Assembly: GCA_949295755.1 (NCBI GenBank)
Contig: CASFMG010000038.1
Coordinates: 1-13,065 of the forward strand
DNA: 13,065 bases
Source: an uncultured Christensenella sp.
Lineage (GTDB): Bacteria; Bacillota; Clostridia; Christensenellales; UBA1242
Direction of reading: 5' to 3'
Under the pieces are notes generated by a model. That model was not told the origin of the DNA and made no database searches. It was given only the letters and a program-made list of their open reading frames with translations. Positions within the stretch are counted from its first letter, which is position 1, and each line of letters opens with the position of its first letter. Made by a program: the position numbers and the translations under genes. Positions 7,034-12,578 of the stretch are shown one piece after another.

Positions 7034-7203
7034 TCAGACTGTCGAAAAACTGCGTGACCGAAAAATTTTGTAAAATTTTTCTTGCTTTGTTTACTACAAA
7101 ACGCCCAAAAACAGTCATTTAGGTAACTAAACTCCTGCTTTTGGGCATTTTGAGAGCCTCGCCTCACTTGTTTTTCGGCAGTCTGATTTATTTCTACACG
7201 CTG
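7034..7203 (-). repeat. MITE-like intergenic repeat, copy 2 (inverted)
   Basis: The same element as at 669-838, in reverse orientation. Here the terminal inverted repeats are almost perfect: 7034-7050 reads TCAGACTGTCGAAAAAC and the complement of 7170-7186 reads TCAGACTGCCGAAAAAC, 16 of 17 the same. The internal hairpin is also tighter than in copy 1, with GCCCAAAA facing TTTTTGGGC. The 17-base side segment (7187-7203, ending CACGCTG) matches the CAGCGTG segment of copy 1. The element is flanked by two versions of the leuS terminator hairpin. It contains no gene of its own. Confidence 0.8.
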
Positions 7204-7230
7204 AACCTTACCTTTGATAAGATTCTTTTT
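7204..7230. terminator. Terminator hairpin, right copy (decayed)
   Basis: AACCTTACC...GATAAGATT followed by C and seven T's resembles the hairpin at 7012-7033 with a handful of changes, so it now pairs less well. It keeps the T tract that the left copy lost. It lies between the repeat element and the end of the repressor gene. Confidence 0.5.
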
Positions 7231-7264
7231 TTGCGTAAATTTACTAAAACAAAAATATAATAAT

Positions 7265-7498
7265 TTAATCATCTATATCTTTAAATATTTTATCAGCAAA
7301 AAATTCTTCTAATGTTAATCCTAATGTTGAACATATTTGATAAATAGTGTCAGTGCTAACTCTCTTTTTACGAACATTTACAATATCATTTATAGTAGTT
7401 CTTGGCACTCCACCCATTTTATACAAATAATATTGAGAAATATTTTTCTTTTCTAATAATTCTTGAACTCTTTTTCCTATTGCTTCGTTTAATTTCAT
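7265..7498 (-). CDS. Small Xre/Cro-CI type transcriptional repressor
   Basis: A 77-residue single-domain DNA-binding protein. The helix-turn-helix covers about residues 5-62: KRVQELLEKKNISQYYLYKMGG, then VPRTTINDIVN (turn and recognition helix, about 31-41), then STDTIYQICSTLGLTLEEFF, the usual fourth and fifth helices of the Cro/CI fold. There is no sensor or dimerisation domain beyond a short acidic tail. ATG at 7498 follows AGAGGT. The gene is divergent from the SLOG-like gene, and their shared 154-base intergenic region has three copies of a GTTCGCTAWWTAGAAC-like site placed over both promoters. Autoregulation and control of the divergent gene are inferred from that arrangement. It resembles repressors of mobile or accessory modules. 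Confidence 0.9.
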   Translation of the reverse strand: MKLNEAIGKRVQELLEKKNISQYYLYKMGGVPRTTINDIVNVRKKRVSTDTIYQICSTLGLTLEEFFADKIFKDIDD

Positions 7499-7516
7499 AA
7501 TTACCTCTATATATCT

Positions 7517-7531
7517 GTTCGCTATTTAGAA
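7517..7531. promoter_or_regulatory. Operator site 1
   Basis: GTTCGCTATTTAGAA, identical over 15 bases to site 2. It overlaps the end of the repressor gene's TATAAT (minus strand, 7531-7536) and its likely start point, a placement typical of autorepression. Confidence 0.75.
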
Positions 7532-7557
7532 TTATAAAAAAACTTAAAAAATATTCA

Positions 7558-7573
7558 GTTCGCTATTTAGAAC
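7558..7573. promoter_or_regulatory. Operator site 2
   Basis: GTTCGCTATTTAGAAC, a GTTC-N8-GAAC dyad. It covers the -35 area of the repressor promoter and ends just before the candidate -35 (TTTACT, 7576-7581) of the rightward SLOG-like gene. Confidence 0.75.
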
Positions 7574-7575
7574 GC

Positions 7576-7605
7576 TTTACTTTTTTATTTTTTTAATGCT
7601 AAAAT
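7576..7605 (+). promoter_or_regulatory. Promoter of the SLOG-like gene
   Basis: TTTACT (7576-7581), 18-base spacer, then TGC-TAAAAT (extended -10, 7597-7605). It is flanked by operators 2 and 3. Only a moderate match to consensus. Confidence 0.45.
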
Positions 7606-7613
7606 ATTATATA

Positions 7614-7629
7614 GTTCGCTAAATAGAAC
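7614..7629. promoter_or_regulatory. Operator site 3
   Basis: GTTCGCTAAATAGAAC, differing from site 2 only in one central base (A for T). It sits over the expected transcription start of the rightward SLOG-like gene, so occupancy would block it. Confidence 0.72.
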
Positions 7630-7652
7630 ATATGGAGAAAAACTTTTAAATT

Positions 7653-8115
7653 ATGAAAATTTGTTTTATAGGTCATAGAAATGTGTACAACTACAAAGAC
7701 ATAAAAACCAAACTTTATAATGAAATAAAAAAGCAAATTGAAAACGGCTCTAAATTTTTTACTTTGGGTACACACGGAGAATTTGACAAACTTGCTTTGT
7801 CTGTTTTAAGAGAATTGAGAGAAATCTACACAGATATTGAAATTGAAGTTGTCATCACTTCTTTTTGTGAAATTAAACCTATATTACGTCAAAGATAAAA
7901 ATTACACCCTTTATGACGATGTTAAAACTGTTATGTATGACATTGAAAACATACACTTCAAAAGAAAAATTGTTGTAAGTAATCAATATATGATTGACAA
8001 CGCAAACACTTTAATTTGTTATGTTGACACATATAAAAACTATGGCGGTGCAATACTTACTTACAAGTATGCAAAGAAAAAAGGCTTACATACTGTAAAC
8101 CTTTATATAAATTAA
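7653..8115 (+). pseudogene. SLOG/LOG-like nucleotide-binding family gene, interrupted by a one-base frameshift
   Basis: Two overlapping frames make one protein of about 153 residues. The first (7653-7898) has the Rossmann-like opening ICFIGHRN (3-10) and the loop TLGTHGEFDKLALSV (37-51). The second, in the +1 frame to 8115, continues with DDVKTVMYDIENIHFK, VSNQYMIDNANTLICYVDT and GGAILTYKYAKKKGL, as expected for the rest of this family. Dropping one T from the run at 7862-7866 joins them as ...ITSFVKLNLYYV.... SLOG proteins are thought to bind nucleotides or related ligands; the role of this subgroup is not known to me. The second frame alone would need a TTG start at 7837 without a ribosome binding site. 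The first ATG has only a distant GGAG (7634-7637). Could be a real disruption, a sequencing error in a T run, or frameshifting. Confidence 0.78.
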
Positions 8116-8135
8116 ATTTTTATTGATAAATATTT

Positions 8136-8462
8136 TTAACTAACTTTAACTATTATTCGTTTAATTAAAACAACGCCGTCAAAATCTTTTTTTATTGTTT
8201 CGTTATCTGGAAAATAAGGAAATTGCTTTTCCCCTTTTAAATAAACTTTTATTATATCTTTTAAATAGTCTATAAGTCTTTGTTTGCAAATGTCCAAGTT
8301 TTTATCTATTATATCAGTCATCACGATTCCCGGAACAAAGCCGTGAAAATTATTTTTTTCTTTTGTAAAAACAAGTGGTATGCTTATTTTATTATCTTTT
8401 AACTCACTTTTTTGTTCGCTATAAGTCTTATTGATTGAAAAATAGTTTTTTACAAATGCCAT
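8136..8462 (-). CDS. HicB-like protein, orphan
   Basis: A 108-residue soluble protein. The stretch ISIPLVFTKEKNNFHGFVPGIVMTDIIDKNLDICKQRLIDYLKDII (about 27-71) has the beta-strand, short acidic turn, beta-strand, helix pattern of the HicB partial RNase H-like fold, in which the helix follows a short segment ending in a bulky residue. HicB proteins are antitoxins that neutralise the HicA mRNA interferase. No HicA-sized gene is adjacent, and no C-terminal DNA-binding domain is obvious, so a toxin-antitoxin role is not supported. ATG at 8462 follows AAGGGGT, and a good promoter lies at 8485-8513. It converges on the frameshifted SLOG-like gene with only 20 bases between stops. Family assignment is tentative. 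Confidence 0.6.
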   Translation of the reverse strand: MAFVKNYFSINKTYSEQKSELKDNKISIPLVFTKEKNNFHGFVPGIVMTDIIDKNLDICKQRLIDYLKDIIKVYLKGEKQFPYFPDNETIKKDFDGVVLIKRIIVKVS

Positions 8463-8484
8463 AATTACCCCTTAATTTTTTAAT

Positions 8485-8513
8485 ATTATATCATATATTT
8501 TTTTATATAGCAA
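8485..8513 (-). promoter_or_regulatory. Promoter of the HicB-like gene
   Basis: Minus-strand TTGCTA (8508-8513), 17-base spacer ending TGA, then TATAAT (8485-8490), an extended -10 promoter. It starts just after the terminator of the M16 peptidase gene. Confidence 0.75.
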
Positions 8514-8531
8514 TTTTAAGAATAAAAAAAT

Positions 8532-8550
8532 AAAAAGGCAATGCCTTTTT
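8532..8550. terminator. Terminator of the M16 peptidase gene
   Basis: AAAAAGGCAATGCCTTTTT forms an eight-pair stem with a three-base loop. On the minus strand it is followed by ATTTTTTTA. It overlaps the stop codon of the M16 gene by two bases. Confidence 0.82.
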
Positions 8551-10339
8551 ATTTTGTATATTCATCAATATAATCTTTTGATATCTCTTTTTTGCTATTT
8601 AACAAGTCTATATCGCTCTCATCTTCATTTTCTTCTTCTTCGCCATCGTATTCTAATAAATCACTTTCTAAATCTTCTTGTAAATTTTCTTTATTGTCTT
8701 TATCATTTTGCGATTTTGTATCATTTGTTGAATTGTTATTTTCATTATCTTTTTTGTTTTCTTCTTTTTCTAATTTTATTTCGATATTAAATCCTAATGT
8801 TTTTAAATAATCGTTTGCAATTTTTATTCTTTGATCCACAGGTGTTGATAAAATCAATTTTTCCTGTTCCAACAATGCCATTTCGTTTGAATCATACTCA
8901 GTAACAAATGAAAGATTTGATAATTTTTCCCGTTTTGACAAGCCTGACAATCTTTTCATTGCTTGTGTTTCTTCCAAAACATTTTTTGTTTCGTAATCAT
9001 AGTATTTATTATCTATTAAGTTGAAATAAACTTGCGATAGTTTTGCATTCAATATTTTTTGAATTTGATATGTATCATAACAATCATCTGGTAAATCGCC
9101 TTTAATGTCAACTATTACATTTGAATTTGTATACGTATCTCTAAGATATTTATTAACTTGGTCAAGAGTTAGTTCCTTAACTTTGTGAATTTGATTGTTA
9201 AAAAAAACTTCTGTTCCTTCTAAATATCTTTGCATGATTTTCATAGGATCTATGGTTTTAAGACCATTTTTTCTATCCTCTTCTCTTGCAACAATCATAT
9301 CTTGGCATGCCTTGAGTTGTTCTTGTTTTATTCCATTCCTTGCGATGTCAGTTATTATACCACCCAATGCTTCTATTGTTTGATTTACTTTTGTCTTGCT
9401 TGTTAATACATTAAAACAATTTAAACTCATATTGTTTGGCAATATCAAACACGAATAATTTGTTGAATATGCTAAACCTTTTTCCGTTCTTATCTCGTTT
9501 AATAATCTACCTGAAAAATCATTTAATATAAAGTTTTCTATGTAAGAATACAAATGAGTATCTTTCTCTGGTTTTCTAGACATAAATGCAACATTTATTT
9601 CAACAGTTTTTTGGTTACTATCTTTTATCTTTGTAATATAATTAGATGGTGGAAAATATTGAGTTTTTTCATATTTTACTTTTTTTGTTTTGTCTGATTT
9701 GGCTTTTTCGACAAACATTTTTTCAAACTTTTCTTTTATTTCATCGAATTCTAAATTGCTAACAACACTAATAATCATATTTTCTGAAACAAAAACTCTA
9801 TCAAAATATTCTTGCAAAATTTTTTTGTTTATTTTCGCAATATCTTTTTGGGTACCTATTAAATTACAATCTATTTTTGGCACAGCAATATTGGAATATG
9901 CCATATCTATAAAACTTTCATTTGTTTCACGATCTTCAACCATATTACATTCTTCTTCTATCGCCATTCTCTCTAAATCTATTGATTTTTCATTAAATTC
10001 TTTATTAAACAAACATTCGCTATAAATATCCAAAACATTGTCTAAAAATCTGTTTGGTGTATCACCGTATAATAAAACATAATCTCTTGATGTAAACGCA
10101 TTATTTTCAACATCATAATCTTTAAGCAACATTGATTTTTCAACTTGGTTTAAATTTGGTGTTTCTTTTGCAATCATATGCTCCAAAAAGTGCGCTGTTC
10201 CTGGGATTTTATCTTGACTAGCACCGCCGAGATATCCAACATAAAACTTTGTTGTATTGTTTATATTGTGTTTATAATATAAAAGAGTTGCTCCGTTTTT
10301 AAATTTATGTACTCTATGATATCTTGATAGTTTCGCCAT
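8549..10339 (-). CDS. M16 family zinc metallopeptidase with long acidic C-terminal extension
   Basis: Members of this family (MlpA/processing-peptidase type, M16B) degrade or process peptides. From the start chosen here it has 596 residues. The inverted zinc motif is complete: HFLEH with His50, Glu53 and His54, and a distal Glu at about 130 (ERMAIEEECNM). The second, non-catalytic half carries the R/Y element LLNEIRTEKGLAYS, so both halves of the clamshell are in one chain. The core ends near 430; about 165 further residues follow, the last 70 strongly acidic (runs of D, E and N). An in-frame ATG at 10423 lies upstream of the promoter and lacks a ribosome binding site, while ATG at 10339 follows GGAGGG. 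No signal peptide is visible, so it is probably cytoplasmic. Confidence 0.9.
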   Translation of the reverse strand: MAKLSRYHRVHKFKNGATLLYYKHNINNTTKFYVGYLGGASQDKIPGTAHFLEHMIAKETPNLNQVEKSMLLKDYDVENNAFTSRDYVLLYGDTPNRFLDNVLDIYSECLFNKEFNEKSIDLERMAIEEECNMVEDRETNESFIDMAYSNIAVPKIDCNLIGTQKDIAKINKKILQEYFDRVFVSENMIISVVSNLEFDEIKEKFEKMFVEKAKSDKTKKVKYEKTQYFPPSNYITKIKDSNQKTVEINVAFMSRKPEKDTHLYSYIENFILNDFSGRLLNEIRTEKGLAYSTNYSCLILPNNMSLNCFNVLTSKTKVNQTIEALGGIITDIARNGIKQEQLKACQDMIVAREEDRKNGLKTIDPMKIMQRYLEGTEVFFNNQIHKVKELTLDQVNKYLRDTYTNSNVIVDIKGDLPDDCYDTYQIQKILNAKLSQVYFNLIDNKYYDYETKNVLEETQAMKRLSGLSKREKLSNLSFVTEYDSNEMALLEQEKLILSTPVDQRIKIANDYLKTLGFNIEIKLEKEENKKDNENNNSTNDTKSQNDKDNKENLQEDLESDLLEYDGEEEENEDESDIDLLNSKKEISKDYIDEYTK

Positions 10340-10374
10340 AAACCCTCCACATTTATTTTTATATAAGCATTTAC

Positions 10375-10403
10375 ATAATATCATATATGTAGAAAAATGT
10401 CTA
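10375..10403 (-). promoter_or_regulatory. Promoter of the M16 peptidase gene
   Basis: Minus-strand TAGACA (10398-10403), 17-base spacer ending TGA, then TATTAT (10375-10380). It lies inside the stretch that a longer reading of the gene would use and so supports the start at 10339. Confidence 0.72.
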
Positions 10404-10442
10404 TACCCAATTTTTAATTGCATACAATATAATGATGAAAAA

Positions 10443-10472
10443 AGGCGTTTAAAATTTAACTTTTAAACGCCT
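10443..10472 (-). terminator. rpsT terminator
   Basis: Arms AGGCGTTTAAAA and TTTTAAACGCCT form a perfect 12-pair stem with a six-base loop, followed on the minus strand by TTTTTTC. It lies about 20 bases after the rpsT stop codon and separates rpsT from the M16 gene. Confidence 0.9.
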
Positions 10473-10491
10473 AAAAATTTATATAACTTTA

Positions 10492-10755
10492 TTACTTTAT
10501 TGTTTCTAAAAGTTTAGTAAGTCTTGCTTGTTTTCTTGAAGCATTATTTTTATGAATAACTTTTTTGTTTGCTGCAGAATCAATTACAGAAACTGCATCA
10601 CTTAATAGTTGTGTTGCTTTTTCTAAATCTTTTTCTGCAAGTGCGATTTTATATTTTCTTATTGCAGTGTTTATTTGTGATTTTATCATCTTGTTTTCTG
10701 CATTCTTTTTTTCATTTACACTTACTCGTTTTATTGCTGATTTAATGTTTGGCAC
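10492..10755 (-). CDS. rpsT: 30S ribosomal protein S20
   Basis: S20 binds 16S rRNA early in small-subunit assembly. The protein of 87 residues is a basic helical bundle typical of the family: (M)PNIKSAIKRVSVNEKKNAENK at the start, the middle helix INTAIRKYKIALAEKDLEKA, and the closing NKKVIHKNNASRKQARLTKLL. The start is GTG at 10755, preceded by AAAGGAGATA, and it gives the family's invariant MPNIKSA opening. An ATG at 10794 in the same frame lies upstream of the -10 box and is not used. Promoter and terminator of its own make it a single-gene unit, although holA-rpsT adjacency is conserved in related genomes. Confidence 0.96.
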   Translation of the reverse strand: MPNIKSAIKRVSVNEKKNAENKMIKSQINTAIRKYKIALAEKDLEKATQLLSDAVSVIDSAANKKVIHKNNASRKQARLTKLLETIK

Positions 10756-10784
10756 TTTTGTATCTCCTTTATGTAATCTTACAT

Positions 10785-10813
10785 ATTCTACCATAATAAA
10801 ATATTCTTGGCAA
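10785..10813 (-). promoter_or_regulatory. rpsT promoter
   Basis: Minus-strand TTGCCA (10808-10813), 17-base spacer ending TGG, then TAGAAT (10785-10790). The leader is about 25 bases, carrying the AAAGGAGATA ribosome binding site. Confidence 0.8.
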
Positions 10814-10861
10814 CTATTTTTTTTGTTTATACAAAACTATGTGTTTTTTATTATAATTACT

Positions 10862-10889
10862 TTGTTTTTTTCATATTTTCGTTTATACT
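10862..10889 (+). promoter_or_regulatory. Promoter of the beta-rich surface protein gene
   Basis: TTGTTT (10862-10867), 16-base spacer, TATACT (10884-10889). A moderate match, back to back with the rpsT promoter. Confidence 0.5.
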
Positions 10890-10929
10890 AATACTGAATT
10901 GATAAGTTTGTAGTTTTAAAGGAGTGAGT

Positions 10930-11553
10930 ATGAAACGATTTAGATTGATAACTTCTATTGTTATGCTAGTTCTCATTTTGGCACTACTAAGTTTTGGCGT
11001 TTACTCAATTTTAAAGGGTAACACAGGTATTGCAAACATAACCGATTTTAACAGTGGCGACGAAAATGTTTTTGTTAAAGTTGATTGTTCATATTCTGGT
11101 CCTGCACTTGTTTCGCAAGGGGCAACAGCAAATAAAACTTATGAAATAAAAAAAGATGACCCATCAAGTTACGACAATGGACCAATAAATCTTGACAGTT
11201 GGTATTTAGGCGAAACAAATTTTACATCTAACGAACCTAAAATTACTTTAACTTTTGTTGTAACAAACTTGAATGATAAAAATGGTTTATATATAAATAT
11301 TTCTAAATTAGCATATGATGGTTCTCAACGATTTACAACATCTTATGTAACAGCGTCTAGTCAAAGCGATTTGGAAACTTTTACACCTACTTTACTAACT
11401 GCAACTTCGGCAAACAACACGGTCGATGTTCCTCAATTAACTCTTCAAGCAGGTCAATCAATGTATATTCAACTAATTTATGAATTAGAAAATTTTAGCA
11501 GTGCCTTTACATTTAACAACAACATTCAATTTTTATTTTCAACAATTATATAA
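10930..11553 (+). CDS. Membrane-anchored or secreted beta-rich protein, function unknown
   Basis: A 207-residue protein with a basic start (MKRFRLIT) and one long hydrophobic segment at about residues 7-28 (ITSIVMLVLILALLSFGVYS), either a signal peptide or a membrane anchor with an outside C-terminus. The rest is rich in Ser, Thr, Asn and alternating hydrophobic residues (KITLTFVVTNLN, LYINISKLAY, QSMYIQLIYEL), suggesting a beta-sandwich. The layout recalls TasA/camelysin-like fibre or surface proteins, but I see no diagnostic motif, so this is only a structural guess. The ATG at 10930 follows AAAGGAG by five bases; the GTG at 10924 overlaps that ribosome binding site and is rejected. It sits between rpsT and holA on the opposite strand and has its own promoter and terminator. 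Confidence 0.75.
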   Translation: MKRFRLITSIVMLVLILALLSFGVYSILKGNTGIANITDFNSGDENVFVKVDCSYSGPALVSQGATANKTYEIKKDDPSSYDNGPINLDSWYLGETNFTSNEPKITLTFVVTNLNDKNGLYINISKLAYDGSQRFTTSYVTASSQSDLETFTPTLLTATSANNTVDVPQLTLQAGQSMYIQLIYELENFSSAFTFNNNIQFLFSTII

Positions 11554-11560
11554 AACAAAT

Positions 11561-11587
11561 AAAAAAGACTTCCAAAAGTCTTTTTTT
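11561..11587. terminator. Bidirectional terminator between the surface-protein gene and holA
   Basis: AAAAAAGACTT and AAGTCTTTTTT form an 11-pair stem with a CCAA loop and T runs on either strand. It lies eight bases after one stop codon and overlaps the holA stop codon, serving both convergent genes. Confidence 0.85.
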
Positions 11588-12536
11588 ATCTATTAACAAT
11601 ATACATCACAATATAAACAAGTGCATTATCAAGGGTCATTTTTCCACTTTTGATATAATATTCAACATCGCATATTTCATAAACAATGTCTTTTAATGCA
11701 CTTATTGTATAATTTTTTGATTGTTGTCTTAATCGCTTTATCGCAAATGGTTTTATGGCAAAAATTTTTGCAATTTCATCATCGGTTAAATTTTTAGAAA
11801 CAACTGAAAAAAACATTCTTTGAAAAGTTGTTGACATCAAACTAAAAAGTTTTGTGTTTTGTTCAACATTCCCCATAAGTTTATATAATGCAATCAAACT
11901 TTTATCGACTTGTTTTTGCCCAAGTAAATTTGTTAGTTCAAACACAACAAGTTCTTCACTTTCGTTAACTAATAGTTTTATATCTTTATCGGTTATTTCA
12001 TCTTTATTAAATGAATATGCCACAAGTTTTTGTATTTCCAGATTTATTTTATTCATATCATTTAAGCAATAACTTGCCAAAGTATTTATTGTTTGATTTG
12101 AAATTTTTTTACCTTGTTTTTTAAATTCTTTTCCTATGTATTCGTATAGTTCATAATCATTTAATTTTAATTCAACTTTTTCTGCGTTAATAAAATCAAA
12201 TATTTTTAAATTTTGTGTATCAATAAAAATTAGAGTGGTAAATGAATTTACATTTTCTATATACTTTAAAAGTTTTTTCTTATCGTCTTCTAGAATTTGT
12301 TTTATATCTTTAACAATACATAATCTGTTTTTGGCAAAAAAACTGATTTGTTCACAACTCTCAATCAGTGCATCGCAAGAAAAATTTTCGTTGTCAAATT
12401 TAGAAATGTCATACTCACTTTCTATATTAAGTTTTTTTTTAAAAAATTTTATGCATTCTTTCGCCAAAAAAGAGTCTCCACATAGTGTGTAGACATTTTT
12501 TAATTTTGTTAAGAGTATAAACTGCGAATATGTCAT
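11586..12536 (-). CDS. holA: DNA polymerase III subunit delta
   Basis: The delta subunit opens the sliding clamp within the clamp-loader complex. The 316 residues match the family in length and layout: VYTLCGDSFLAKECIKFF (15-32) corresponds to the usual VYLLYGEE-FL opening, CEQISFFAKNRLCIVKD (61-77) to the C.T.SFFS.KRLV segment, and the helical domains II and III follow, ending in KMTLDNALVYIVMYIV. It lacks a Walker A motif, as expected for delta. The gene follows comEC on the same strand, the conserved comEC-holA order. There is no ribosome binding site before the ATG at 12536; the -10 box of its likely promoter ends nine bases upstream, so its mRNA may be leaderless. No alternative start nearby is better. 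Confidence 0.92.
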   Translation of the reverse strand: MTYSQFILLTKLKNVYTLCGDSFLAKECIKFFKKKLNIESEYDISKFDNENFSCDALIESCEQISFFAKNRLCIVKDIKQILEDDKKKLLKYIENVNSFTTLIFIDTQNLKIFDFINAEKVELKLNDYELYEYIGKEFKKQGKKISNQTINTLASYCLNDMNKINLEIQKLVAYSFNKDEITDKDIKLLVNESEELVVFELTNLLGQKQVDKSLIALYKLMGNVEQNTKLFSLMSTTFQRMFFSVVSKNLTDDEIAKIFAIKPFAIKRLRQQSKNYTISALKDIVYEICDVEYYIKSGKMTLDNALVYIVMYIVNR

Positions 12537-12545
12537 ATTTCTTAT

Positions 12546-12573
12546 ATTATAACATTACTATAAAAAAATTCAA
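12546..12573 (-). promoter_or_regulatory. holA promoter
   Basis: Minus-strand TTGAAT (12568-12573), 16-base spacer ending TGT, then TATAAT (12546-12551), an extended -10. Start of transcription would be near 12539, only about 2-4 bases before the holA ATG. Confidence 0.55.
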
Positions 12574-12578
12574 ATCTT

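Noticed and set aside
6928..7272. Open reading frame through the second repeat element, antisense to the end of leuS
   Set aside because: Its sequence is a reading of the repeat and of leuS antisense; no family features.
7517..7629. Three GTTCGCTATTTAGAA-type repeats as a small CRISPR array
   Set aside because: The repeats are only 15-16 bases, the gaps are 26 and 40 bases, and they sit over divergent promoters next to a repressor gene. Operators explain them better.
7517..7629. LexA/SOS boxes
   Set aside because: Bacillus LexA sites read GAAC...GTTC; these have the opposite polarity (GTTC...GAAC).
7632..7649. Five-codon leader peptide (ATG GAG AAA AAC TTT TAA) before the SLOG-like gene
   Set aside because: It has no ribosome binding site, and its GGAG more likely acts, weakly, for the downstream ATG.
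7837..8115. A separate gene starting with TTG at 7837
   Set aside because: There is no ribosome binding site, it overlaps the first frame, and its content is the missing second half of the same family.
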